NCBI GenBank assembly: GCA_026014515.1
Contig: JAOZIG010000163.1
Coordinates: forward strand, 1 to 33,079
DNA: 33,079 bases
Direction: 5' to 3'
Source of the DNA: Candidatus Bathyarchaeota archaeon
GTDB taxonomy: Archaea; Thermoproteota; Bathyarchaeia; TCS64
This document shows positions 16,652 through 24,882 of the stretch, one piece after another. The position numbers and the translations under genes are program-made. The notes under the pieces are model-generated. The model saw only the letters and a program-made list of their open reading frames with translations, was not told where the DNA came from and made no database searches. How positions within the stretch are numbered: position 1 is the stretch's first letter; each line of letters starts with the position of its first letter.

Positions 16652-17994
16652 CTTTGTCTCACCTGTTGTAGTAGTACTTGTGTGATGGTTTGTTCGGCTG
16701 GGTCCCAGTTGATGGCTGTGACTCCTAGGCGTCTGAGTGTTTTTAGTTGGGCGTTTTCGTAGTGTCTGAGTATTTGTGCTGCTGTTTTGTCGCCTCGTTT
16801 TTTGATGCTTAGGTTGTAGCCGCTGACGTTGATGAGCATCATGTTGTTCATTGTCTGGCTCTTGCGGCTGTATTTTCTGAGTTCCATTAATCCGTTTACG
16901 ATGTTTTGCTGGTTAGTGTCGTTTAGTCTTGTTATGATGATGAATAGGGGGTTTGTTCCTCTGATGTGTCCTTTCATGTGGTTTGCTGCGGATATTATGC
17001 TGTTATTTGTGGATTCTATCTCTGTATCAAGCATGAGTCTGTGTATCTTGAATTGCTGTATTCTTCCGGCTTCGGGGAAGAGGTAGTTCTGTTCTTGAGA
17101 TTTTTTTGGTTTAACAGTGCCTCCGTTGTTGCTGTTGAATAGGCTTAATCCTACCATGCATTGTCGGGTTAGGTAGAATTCGCTGAGTCCTAGGGTGGCT
17201 TGGACTGCGTATTCGAAGCTGTTTTTGAGGCTGGTGCCGAGTCCGAGGGACTTGTTGGTGTCTAGGAAGATGAATACGACTCTTCTGCCTTCTCTTTCGT
17301 ATTCGTTTACTGATGGTCGGCTGTTGGGTGCCATGAGTTTTCTGGCTGTGGCTTTCCAGTTGATGTTTTTGTAGGGGTCGCCTGCGTTGTAGTCTCGTAG
17401 TTCTTTGAAGTTGGTGGTGGGTACTCCGAGTTTTACTCGTGATTCTTCTGGCATAGGGATTCTTGTGAATATTTTTTGTTGGCGGATTCGTTTTGCGGTT
17501 AGGCTTCGGGGTTTTACTATGAGTTCTGTTTTTTCTGTGAATGTGCCTTGGGTTGTGGGTCGTAGTTGTAGTGGGTGTCTGGACTCATAATGAAGATTGG
17601 TGAGTTGGTAAACGCCTCTTCTTGTGCATTTGATGCGGTAGCGTAGTTCTAGGACTTGGTTTGATCGTTGTATCCAGTATGCTTGTATGTTGTTGCCTTC
17701 GATGAGGCTAAAGTGTGGGGGTATGGTTTGTCCGAGGGTTACGAGCCCTATTCCTTTCTCTACGGTGACTTGGTGGATTAGTTCGAGTTCGTCGTCTACG
17801 TAGGTTATGATGGATTCTGGTGGGGGTAGGTGGGTTAGGTTGCTTGGTGGTTGTATTTCTAGGGAGGCGTAGATGAATAGGAGGCTGATTAGTCCGAGGC
17901 AGAGGAGTATGGTGTTTCCTGTGAGCATGCCTGTGAGTATGAATCCTAGGGCGCTGATGACTAGTTTCAGGGGGTCTCCTGTGAGCAATCTCAT
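16648..17994 (-). CDS. DUF58 protein with degenerate vWA region
   Basis: A 448-residue protein. I set the start at 17994 (MRLLTGDPLK), where TAATG joins it to the MoxR stop. The frame stays open far upstream, but that part is an Arg/His-rich shadow of moxR. Two N-terminal membrane segments (about residues 10-45) precede a beta-rich region. The DUF58 signature RDYNAGDPYKNINWKATAR lies at 200-218. A vWA-like strand follows, FIFLDTNKS (242-249), in which the metal-site DxSxS reads DTNKS, so metal binding may be weakened. DUF58 proteins work with MoxR AAA+ ATPases in envelope or complex maturation. Confidence 0.85.
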   Translation of the reverse strand: MRLLTGDPLKLVISALGFILTGMLTGNTILLCLGLISLLFIYASLEIQPPSNLTHLPPPESIITYVDDELELIHQVTVEKGIGLVTLGQTIPPHFSLIEGNNIQAYWIQRSNQVLELRYRIKCTRRGVYQLTNLHYESRHPLQLRPTTQGTFTEKTELIVKPRSLTAKRIRQQKIFTRIPMPEESRVKLGVPTTNFKELRDYNAGDPYKNINWKATARKLMAPNSRPSVNEYEREGRRVVFIFLDTNKSLGLGTSLKNSFEYAVQATLGLSEFYLTRQCMVGLSLFNSNNGGTVKPKKSQEQNYLFPEAGRIQQFKIHRLMLDTEIESTNNSIISAANHMKGHIRGTNPLFIIITRLNDTNQQNIVNGLMELRKYSRKSQTMNNMMLINVSGYNLSIKKRGDKTAAQILRHYENAQLKTLRRLGVTAINWDPAEQTITQVLLQQVRQR

Positions 17995-18968
17995 TACCTG
18001 CGTAGGATTTCTTTGGGGGCTTCTATCTTGTCTAGTACTTCTTCTATGATGCTTCGTGGGGTGATTTTGTCTTCGAGGGCGTATTCCAGCTTCATGATGA
18101 GTCTGTGTGCTAGTGCGTCTACTGCGTAGAGTTTTACGTCGTCTGGGATGACGTAGTCTCGTCCGTTGATGGCGGCGTTTGCTTTGGATACTTTGTATAG
18201 GCTTAGTCCGCCTCTTGGGCTTGCTCCGACTTCTACGTATGGGCTTTCTCTTGTGGCTCTTACGATTCGTGAGATGTAGAGGTAGATTTGGTCGTCTACG
18301 TAGATTTCTTGTTCTATATAGTCTTGGATTTCGCGGAATGTGTTCTGGGTGGTGACGCTTTGTATTTGGTCTGTGGGGTCGTCTTGTCCCCATTTTGAGC
18401 GGTTTTTTAGTATTTGGGCTTCTAGGTCTTCGTTTTTGACGTAGCCTGTGCTTAGTTTGATGAGGAATCTGTCTAGTTGGGCTTCTGGTAGTGGGTATGT
18501 TCCTTCTAGTTCGATGGGGTTCTGGGTTGCGATTACGAAGAAGGGTCTTTCTAGGCGGTGGGTTTCGCCTTCTATTGTGACTTGGCGTTCTTCCATGCAT
18601 TCGAGGAGGCTGCTTTGTACTTTTGGTGGGCTGCGGTTTATTTCGTCTGCTAGTAGTATGTGGGTGAATACTGGTCCTTTTTCGAGGTTGAATTCGCCGG
18701 TGTTCATTCTCCAGACTTTTGTGCCTGTGATGTCGCTTGGCATGAGGTCGGGTGTGAATTGTATTCTGCCCCATTCGCAGCCTGTTGTGCGGGCGAATAC
18801 TTTGGCTAGGAGGGTTTTTCCTAGTCCGGGGTTGTCTTCGAATAGTATGTGTCCGTTGGCGAGGCTTGCGGCTAGTACTTTTTGGAGTAGTTGGCGGTCT
18901 CCTACGAAGTATTGTTGGATTGTGTCGAGTATTTGGTCTGTGGTTTCTGTGAGCTGGTTGAGTTGCAT
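17994..18968 (-). CDS. MoxR-family AAA+ ATPase
   Basis: A 324-residue AAA+ chaperone-like ATPase. Walker A is EDNPGLGKT (44-52), Walker B LLADE (105-109), sensor 1 ATQNPIE with N150, and the Arg finger lies in LDRF (R167). The C-terminal lid has GASPRGGLSLYK, a MoxR hallmark. It is first in an operon with the DUF58 gene (stop and start overlap in TAATG) and a membrane protein. It would remodel or activate vWA-type partner proteins using ATP. A TATA-like CATAAAATCC near 18986-18995 lies about 22 nt before the ATG, so the transcript may be nearly leaderless. Confidence 0.93.
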   Translation of the reverse strand: MQLNQLTETTDQILDTIQQYFVGDRQLLQKVLAASLANGHILFEDNPGLGKTLLAKVFARTTGCEWGRIQFTPDLMPSDITGTKVWRMNTGEFNLEKGPVFTHILLADEINRSPPKVQSSLLECMEERQVTIEGETHRLERPFFVIATQNPIELEGTYPLPEAQLDRFLIKLSTGYVKNEDLEAQILKNRSKWGQDDPTDQIQSVTTQNTFREIQDYIEQEIYVDDQIYLYISRIVRATRESPYVEVGASPRGGLSLYKVSKANAAINGRDYVIPDDVKLYAVDALAHRLIMKLEYALEDKITPRSIIEEVLDKIEAPKEILRR

Positions 18969-19251
18969 GGAATCGCCTCTATGGTTGGATTTTATGGTTC
19001 AGGGGGTTTTAACTGTATGGAGTCTTGTTCTATTTTTCTGGTGTCTACTGGTGGGTACTTTGAGGAAAAAATTTTCTTGTAGGAAGATGTGTGAGACGGT
19101 AATATTTGGTGACGTACGTTTTTGTATTGATTCACCGGCTTATTGGTACTGATTAAGATCGAAACAGGGCTGTTCTGGGGCTGGTTTCGAGTAAAGAAGC
19201 CGCTTCCGGGTTTTCTTGGCGTACCCCCCCCCCTTAGCATCAAATCTCAAT
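18969..19251. other. Non-coding gap between the MoxR operon and the nuclease island
   Basis: These 283 bp hold the probable moxR promoter and a run of ten C (19224-19233), which is the longest homopolymer I noticed. Reading frames through the gap have no family features and no convincing start. I see no tRNA or clear RNA gene. Confidence 0.5.
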
Positions 19252-21168
19252 TTAGTTATCTGTGATTTCACCATCAGGCATTATTTTTATTTCCTTTTGT
19301 TTGCCTTTTTCGCCTATTATCGTAGCAACCCATCCTTTTCCGAATCCCCAATATCTTCCTTTGAAGGAGACCAAGTCTCCTTCTGATAGTTGTTCAGCTA
19401 AGTATCTTGCTCGTGCTTCAGTAATTTTCATTTTTACTATCTCACAAGAGTATTCTGTTGGAGTTTGATAGACTTCTATATCGTACGTTCCATCAATCTC
19501 GGATACTAGACGAAGTTCGTAGAGTTCTTTTGTCTCATTACCAATTTTTGTTTTGTTTTCTGGATTTGAGATATTTTTTTCGATTAAATAATTGGTTGCT
19601 CGTTTTATGGCTTCTTCCCATGTTAAGTTCATGCTTATTATTTGTGGCTTAGCCTGATAGTTTATGTGTAATTGCCATTCATAGACAGGGTCTTTGAATA
19701 GAAAATCATAACCTCTGTCGCCTTTCCACATTTTTACTAACTCAGAATTATCTCTGTTCTCTCGTTGCGCAATTTCAAGAGCATATTTGTCGTTGATTCT
19801 AAGTATATGCTCTAATTTGTTATCCAAGGTTGATGTAAACGCGATTTCTCCATTTTCTGAAGTGAAACTTAACTCCCAGCTTGCTTCTGTGACTTTTCCA
19901 AAATTGATTTTTAGTTGAGAGTTTTGATCATATTTTGAGTCAGAGAAGATACTCTTGGCTTTTCTACATGCTTTCTCAACAACAATTTCCTCATGTGTAG
20001 GTTCAGTTAGAATCTTTCCTGAGGATTTATAGACATTGAACCGATCTTTTGATAAATTGTTTATAGTGACAGTCCATACTTTCTCGTTGTCCTTGATTTC
20101 AAACTGTGCTGTTTCAAATTCTGGATACTCTTGAACAATTATTTTTCTTGCGTCGCTTTTAGAAAATGAAGGTCTATTTGAGTCTACTTTTCCTTTAATG
20201 CAGTCAAAGGAGAAGTGGCATTTTTTCCCTTTGTAGAGGTAATTGAGGGTAATTTTTGATGCGATATGTTTTTTCTGAGGTGTGCAGTAAATGTCTTGGT
20301 TTGGGATACCATCTATTTGTATCATTCTTTTGTAAGCTATGCGTCTAATTTTAGGGTAGGATATTTTGAATTTTGATGCCAGTTCTCTATAGTTATTATA
20401 TGGCTCTTGTTTGACATAATTTACCTCTTCGGCTCGTCGAATGTTACTTCGTTCATTCCCTACATCATATACGATGTTTCCTTTTTCGTCTGTAATTAGT
20501 AGTCCTTTTCCAGACCATCTCGCTCTTACCCTGCCTTGTGAGTCGTGCCATACTTTGTTGACGTCCCAGTCAACGGTTCGGAATCCTCTGAGTGTTATCG
20601 TTGCTCCTGTTATTTCTATATCTGAGAGGTTTATCTCGCATCCATACTTGAGGAAATGTGAGAATCCTTCGATGAATGCTATTGGCTCTATTTTGGGCAA
20701 TATGAATGGTTCAACTTGACCTTTAGTTCCGAATGAGAGATTTTTATATAGGTCTTTGAAGCTCGTTATAGTTAGTGTTTCTTTACTAGTTTTTTTCGTA
20801 ATATTGTTATCCAGATCGTAGTTTGTACAAAGTTCAGCTAATTTATCCCCGTCAATTAATGTTATGGGGTTATCTTCTGCTATCTCTATTGCTTCTCGTG
20901 TAAAAGTCGAGGAAGTAAAGAATATTCCTCTATCTGCACCGTGGATTGTTAATGCTCCTGCAAATTTCTGTATGTCTGGGCTTGATACGGGGGCTGTGTC
21001 ATAGAATTTACATTGCACTATGTATTTTGTTTTATGTCCGAACTCGTCTTCTCGGTAACCTTCTACGTCTACGCCTCTGTCTGCTGTTCCTCCAACTCTT
21101 CTTACGTCGAGATACCCCATTGAGCGAAGAAGATCCGCTATTAGTTCTTCAAATATCCTGTCAGACAA
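19252..21168 (-). CDS. Mrr-type restriction endonuclease fused to PepSY-like repeats
   Basis: A 638-residue protein. Residues 1-115 are an Mrr_cat (restriction endonuclease-like) domain: FEELIADLLRSMGY, catalytic D34 in DRGVDVEG, Q52-C-K54 in VQCKFY, then GIFFTSSTFTREAIE and LIDGDKLAEL. Residues 150-290 are of unknown type. From about 300 to the end I see four or five units of a helix followed by strands ending in a G-K/E-hydrophobic turn: CIKGKV (323-328), SDARKIIVQEYPE to SSGKIL (337-387), EIVVEKACRKAKSIF (394-408), WEEAIKRATNYL (517-528), ITEARARYLAEQ to PDGEI (582-635). These resemble PepSY modules. The start is a TTG just downstream of an AT-rich promoter-like stretch. It is probably a nuclease that senses or binds something through the repeats. 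Confidence 0.75.
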   Translation of the reverse strand: MSDRIFEELIADLLRSMGYLDVRRVGGTADRGVDVEGYREDEFGHKTKYIVQCKFYDTAPVSSPDIQKFAGALTIHGADRGIFFTSSTFTREAIEIAEDNPITLIDGDKLAELCTNYDLDNNITKKTSKETLTITSFKDLYKNLSFGTKGQVEPFILPKIEPIAFIEGFSHFLKYGCEINLSDIEITGATITLRGFRTVDWDVNKVWHDSQGRVRARWSGKGLLITDEKGNIVYDVGNERSNIRRAEEVNYVKQEPYNNYRELASKFKISYPKIRRIAYKRMIQIDGIPNQDIYCTPQKKHIASKITLNYLYKGKKCHFSFDCIKGKVDSNRPSFSKSDARKIIVQEYPEFETAQFEIKDNEKVWTVTINNLSKDRFNVYKSSGKILTEPTHEEIVVEKACRKAKSIFSDSKYDQNSQLKINFGKVTEASWELSFTSENGEIAFTSTLDNKLEHILRINDKYALEIAQRENRDNSELVKMWKGDRGYDFLFKDPVYEWQLHINYQAKPQIISMNLTWEEAIKRATNYLIEKNISNPENKTKIGNETKELYELRLVSEIDGTYDIEVYQTPTEYSCEIVKMKITEARARYLAEQLSEGDLVSFKGRYWGFGKGWVATIIGEKGKQKEIKIMPDGEITDN

Positions 21169-21231
21169 GATAATGAATTTTATTGATATAATAATTTAAC
21201 AATTTTCATCCATACTAAATGTCTGTTTAGC

Positions 21232-22437
21232 TCAATATTCATAATTATTCTTTTTTAGCCAAAGTAAAATCGGGTGAAGCAAATATTGTCTGACTATTTG
21301 TTTCATAAGGTTAGAACGGTTTATCAAATTCGCATAGAAGGGGCTATTTTCATAGTAAAAATGTATAAGCGTTTTACCAATTACATTTTGGTTCAGAAAG
21401 GAGTCTCTAAAGTTTCTAAAAATATCAACTTCTTTAGCCATTGGAGAATTATAAGCAGCAGTAACGATGAAACAACCAGTTTTTTGTGAATTAAGCAAGT
21501 TCTCTACTTTTTTAAATTCCTGATTATATCTGTTAATTGCTTCGTCTCCAAATGCAAGCATTAATTCGATTTGACCATCTTTCGGAGGATTTTCTATACT
21601 CTTTGTAAACGAAGCTGCCCAATCATTCCAAGCATCAAAATAAGATACATAAACATCTAACCAAGCTTCGTAAGCTTTTGTCCAAATTTCTGGTGGTCTT
21701 AGAGCGAGGGTTTTGAAATAATTTTTAGTTAATATTTCATTTGCGTTGATTATTTTCGTTGAATATGTTTGAATTATTTGTACATTGTCCTGATCATTGG
21801 AATCTAGGTGTAACATTATTTGGTTTATCAGGTTTTTTATAACATTTGTATAATCTTGCATTTTTTGAGTTTCAGAAATAATATGATCTAACCATTTTTT
21901 TTGGTCAATATCACGTTTATTAACATATACTAGTCCGTTTTTATGATCCATTATTTTGTTATGTTGTTGTTGTATTTTTTTAATTAAGGATATTTCTAAT
22001 GTTCGTATAGCATTTGATATATTAAAAGTGATTTTTTGATTATTATTCTCCTCTTTAGGCAGTAAATTGCTTTGCGCTAACAGTTGAACTAGTTTATCAC
22101 CGTTGATAAGTTCTAGTTGTTTGTCTTTTACAAAATCAAGTGCGGGTTTTGTGAAGTATGAATTTGTTATTATTATTCCTTTATTCGCGTTTCTTGAGTG
22201 TACAACTCCGTATAAGTCACGTACGATAGCGACGCCTACCGGATTTGAGTATCGTTTGCATTGAATTATATAATCGCCTTGTAGTATTGGTTGGTTATTT
22301 ACTGCATGGATATCAATACCTCCATCAGCGCCTCTGGTTCTTGTTTTTGTTATAAACCCCATTTTTTGAACAAGTTCTTCAATTAAATTCTCAAATTCAG
22401 CTCCAGATAGATTTTCTAAAAAATGAGTGGATGACAT
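21232..22437 (-). CDS. Mrr-type endonuclease fused to a helical linker and CFI-box C-terminus
   Basis: A 401-residue protein. The ATG at 22437 is chosen because the Mrr_cat domain starts there and an AT-rich promoter region lies directly upstream; a start at 22497 would add 20 residues. Residues 10-125: SGAEFENLIEELVQKMGF, catalytic D42 in GGIDIHA, Q59-C-K61, GIIITNSYFTKPALDF and LINGDKLVQLL. Residues 130-320 are helical and Asn/Gln/Lys-rich. Residues 322-401 form the CFI-box type C-terminal domain: CFIVTAAYNSPMAKEV, FRNFRDSFL, FYYENSPFYANLI and a final hydrophobic stretch. This C-terminus occurs on many unrelated proteins and its role is not established. The gene is visibly more AT-rich than most of the window. 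Confidence 0.78.
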   Translation of the reverse strand: MSSTHFLENLSGAEFENLIEELVQKMGFITKTRTRGADGGIDIHAVNNQPILQGDYIIQCKRYSNPVGVAIVRDLYGVVHSRNANKGIIITNSYFTKPALDFVKDKQLELINGDKLVQLLAQSNLLPKEENNNQKITFNISNAIRTLEISLIKKIQQQHNKIMDHKNGLVYVNKRDIDQKKWLDHIISETQKMQDYTNVIKNLINQIMLHLDSNDQDNVQIIQTYSTKIINANEILTKNYFKTLALRPPEIWTKAYEAWLDVYVSYFDAWNDWAASFTKSIENPPKDGQIELMLAFGDEAINRYNQEFKKVENLLNSQKTGCFIVTAAYNSPMAKEVDIFRNFRDSFLNQNVIGKTLIHFYYENSPFYANLINRSNLMKQIVRQYLLHPILLWLKKNNYEY

Positions 22438-22605
22438 GCAAAGTAGCCTATAAATATTTTTATTAAAATATTTAACTATATTTTTGCGTGTCTTCACCTT
22501 TGATTGATACGTTAAAAGATGTTAGAAATCCGATGATTATTGGTACTGGACCTCTATGGTGAATCCATAACAGTAGGTCTTCCAGTTCTTTGTAAGAGTT
22601 CTCCG

Positions 22606-23229
22606 CTAAGAGGTCACGGTTCGCCATAATTGATTCCTGTAGAACTGTATAGCAGCGTCTCTGCCAATTCCGCTTGAGTATAAATCTATGGCTATTTGTA
22701 TCTTTTCACAAACACTTACACTTTGTATTTCTTTGGATTCTTTGAATATGTCTGGTCTGTCTGGTTTCAGTATGACCACCGGTATGACTCCTTGACCTTT
22801 CTCCAGTGATCGTATCTCGTCAACGTCATCGATGTATACATGGACCATCGGGTAGCTGATGTGATACTCGTAATAGTTTCTTAAACCGCTGAACCCTGTG
22901 AACGCGTATCTAATCCCCTTGGTGAAGCAGTATTGGTTTATCATGTTCTCGGTGTCGGTGATGGTTGATGTCGGCAACCTTATGGTTTCAGCTATGAGTT
23001 TTTTGAATGGTCTGTCCATGCTTATCTTGTCAAGTAATCTGGCATAGTCCAGTAGGCGAGTATTCCCGTATTCTACCTTCACTATGTCGAGATCTGCTAA
23101 CTGGTGTATTACCTCGTTCACATACCCTATGGCTACTCCTGTCTGCTGTGAGACCTCGGATTGACTGGTCTCGTTTTTCCCTAGCAGATACTTTGCTATG
23201 CGGTAGGCTTTCTTTGATTTGAGACTCAT
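22606..23229 (-). CDS. Winged-helix regulator with AbiEi-like C-terminal domain
   Basis: A 207-residue protein. Residues 1-65 form a winged HTH (AKYLLGKNETSQSEVSQQTGVAIGYVNEVIHQLADLDIVKVE). The rest resembles the C-terminal part of AbiEi-type antitoxins: YAFTGFSGLRNYYEY (108-122), a VVILKP strand (151-156), and SVCEKIQIAIDLYSSGIGRDAAIQFY (172-197), which parallels the family's SPvQxyxDL...grg.eAa segment. No AbiEii-type nucleotidyltransferase toxin is adjacent, so it may be an orphan regulator. A TATA-like GATATAAC (23253-23260) fits a leaderless ATG at 23229, with two palindromes just upstream of it, so self-regulation is likely. It lies next to two Mrr nuclease genes on the same strand. Confidence 0.7.
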   Translation of the reverse strand: MSLKSKKAYRIAKYLLGKNETSQSEVSQQTGVAIGYVNEVIHQLADLDIVKVEYGNTRLLDYARLLDKISMDRPFKKLIAETIRLPTSTITDTENMINQYCFTKGIRYAFTGFSGLRNYYEYHISYPMVHVYIDDVDEIRSLEKGQGVIPVVILKPDRPDIFKESKEIQSVSVCEKIQIAIDLYSSGIGRDAAIQFYRNQLWRTVTS

Positions 23230-23252
23230 TCATTTTGTTTCAAACGCTAGAG

Positions 23253-23260
23253 GTTATATC
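23253..23260 (-). promoter_or_regulatory. TATA-like box for the AbiEi-like regulator
   Basis: GATATAAC on the minus strand, centred about 27 nt before the ATG at 23229. The first palindrome begins immediately upstream of it, in the BRE position. Confidence 0.5.
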
Positions 23261-23299
23261 ATTTTCGGTAATTACCGAAAATTTCGGTTAAAACCGAAA
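23261..23299. promoter_or_regulatory. Two adjacent palindromic operators (TTTCGGT half-sites)
   Basis: Bases 23261-23282 form a perfect 22-bp palindrome (half-site ATTTTCGGTAA). Bases 23282-23299 form a second one of 18 bp, perfect except for its central AA (half-site TTTCGGTT). Together they give four TTTCGGT/ACCGAAA half-sites in 39 bp, directly upstream of the TATA-like box of the regulator gene. They are the probable binding sites of that regulator, either blocking or assisting TFB/TBP. Confidence 0.7.
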
Positions 23300-23330
23300 A
23301 TCTACTCCCTTGTTTTTCTTAGTTCTCTGG

Positions 23331-23546
23331 TTATGGTGAATCAGTGTTTCTTAAGGGATAGAAGTGATATTTGGCGTCGATCCATGCTCCGTTGCATTCC
23401 ATACATCGGAAAAGGGCTCCGTATCTATAGTGAGGTTCTCCGTCTTCTTCTATAGAGTACCAGATATAGGGGGTTTCTCTGTAGATGTTTTTAGCTTGAC
23501 ATTTTGGGCAGGGAATATCATGTTTTTCGTGAAGTAACTTGGACAT
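23331..23546 (-). CDS. Small zinc-ribbon protein
   Basis: A 71-residue protein with two CxxC knuckles, C13/C16 (CPKC) and C48/C51 (CMEC), about 31 residues apart, as in a zinc ribbon. The spacer is aromatic (YIWYSIEEDGEPHYRYG). Function unknown; such small ribbons bind nucleic acid or protein. It lies upstream of the operator pair on the same strand as the regulator, about 100 bp from it. Its downstream end lies close to the operators, so read-through could link the two. Confidence 0.65.
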   Translation of the reverse strand: MSKLLHEKHDIPCPKCQAKNIYRETPYIWYSIEEDGEPHYRYGALFRCMECNGAWIDAKYHFYPLRNTDSP

Positions 23547-23622
23547 AACTGGATATTGTTTTATGAATATTTAAGAAAAAGAGGTTGAAGGATTAATCGG
23601 GTATAGTAAGTCTCAGATATGG

Positions 23623-24882
23623 CTAGAGGTTTGCTTCTTCTGGTTCGGTCTCAGAGTCGAGGGATTTGCTGTCTGGTACGTATCTGTAGACTATGGGCAT
23701 TCTGATGCAGCCGTCTATTACTGCCATTACTATGAATGGGGCTAAGGGGCTGACGCTGTCCCAGAGCCATCCTCCGAGGACTGATGCTGGTACTGCGAGT
23801 AGGTTGAAGGCGGATACGCTGAGGGCTGTCATTCGTGCTCTTTGGGTGTGGTTGACGAGTTCTGCTTCTTGTGCTTGCCATGCTACGCCTGTTGCGTCGC
23901 TTATGCCCATGAGTATCCATGCTAGGATCAGGAATAGTTGCTGTTTTCCCAATAGGAGGAATATGATTGTGCCTATGTACATGATGCCTCGTCCTGAGAT
24001 TATGATCCATTTTCTACCGACGCGGTCTGTGAGGCTTCCCATCATGGGTGATGTGATTATGTTGACTAGGCTTCTGACTGTGACCATGTAGCTGATTGTT
24101 ATGGCTGATGCTCCGTGGATTGTTGCTGCGAATAGTATCCAGAATGGTCCTGCTAGTCCTATGCTGATGCTTCCGAGGCTCTTCATGCCTACCCATGCCT
24201 TGACGCCTTTTCGTTTGAGGACTATTCTATAGTCTTTGATCATTGTCTTGATGCTGAGTTTTCGCTCGTATTGTCCGGGGATTCTTTCACTTAGCCTAGT
24301 GTAGACGGTTATCCACGCGATTATCAGTAGGATTACTTGAACTAGGTAGATGGGTTTGATACCCTCAATGGTTAATCCACCATAGCGTTCTACGATCAGT
24401 CCACCGATGAGAGCGGCGAACAGTGTTGGTGTCAGTATGAATATATTGGCAATTCCGTAGACTGCTCCTCTGTGCTCGTTTTTGATGCTGTTGGCGTACA
24501 TGGCGGTCCAAGGTGGAGAGATAATTCCATCAGCTATACCAGTGAATACGAATGCGGGTATCAGCCAGAGCAGGTTATCCGCCAGATAATATGTTAATGG
24601 TACCAGTATACCAACAAATGCTCCGATCAGGAACATGGTTTTCCTGTTTAACCTGTCGGATAGCCAGCCTGTGGCAAACGATGAGATTGCGATGAGAGCT
24701 AGACTAAGGCTTGTGAGTAGTCCTAGTTGGGTGCCTGTGGCTCCTAGTGCAACGATGTAGATGGAGTTGTATGGGTTGATGTTTACTACGAAGTTAGCTA
24801 TGCTTGAGCGTGCGAATATGGTTTTCAGGTCTTTTGAGAGATCGTGGTAAAAGCTAGTTATGTTTTTCAGGGTGTCTCTCAA
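23623..24882 (-). CDS. MFS transporter
   Basis: A 419-residue carrier with about 12 membrane segments. The loop 2-3 signature is GWLSDRLNRKTM in the first half and GSLTDRVGRKW in the second. Other family features are TGIADGIISPPWTAMYANSIKNEHRGAVYG and the second-half LMGISDATGVAWQAQEAELV. The substrate cannot be inferred. The start appears to be a TTG; no ATG occurs in frame until well inside the second membrane segment. The C-terminus is acidic (DSETEPEEANL). Confidence 0.83.
   Translation of the reverse strand: MRDTLKNITSFYHDLSKDLKTIFARSSIANFVVNINPYNSIYIVALGATGTQLGLLTSLSLALIAISSFATGWLSDRLNRKTMFLIGAFVGILVPLTYYLADNLLWLIPAFVFTGIADGIISPPWTAMYANSIKNEHRGAVYGIANIFILTPTLFAALIGGLIVERYGGLTIEGIKPIYLVQVILLIIAWITVYTRLSERIPGQYERKLSIKTMIKDYRIVLKRKGVKAWVGMKSLGSISIGLAGPFWILFAATIHGASAITISYMVTVRSLVNIITSPMMGSLTDRVGRKWIIISGRGIMYIGTIIFLLLGKQQLFLILAWILMGISDATGVAWQAQEAELVNHTQRARMTALSVSAFNLLAVPASVLGGWLWDSVSPLAPFIVMAVIDGCIRMPIVYRYVPDSKSLDSETEPEEANL

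Noticed and set aside
17995..18774. Long N-terminal extension of the DUF58 reading frame
   Set aside because: It is an Arg/His/Pro-rich shadow of moxR in another frame; the real start is the ATG at 17994 in the TAATG junction.
18992..19243. 83-residue minus-strand frame between moxR and the Mrr gene
   Set aside because: Low-complexity product with no family features, crossing the C10 run and the moxR promoter; no ribosome-binding site or TATA box placed for it.
19252..22437. Classic type I, II or III restriction-modification system
   Set aside because: Two Mrr-type nuclease domains are present, but no methyltransferase, helicase or specificity subunit is encoded in the window.
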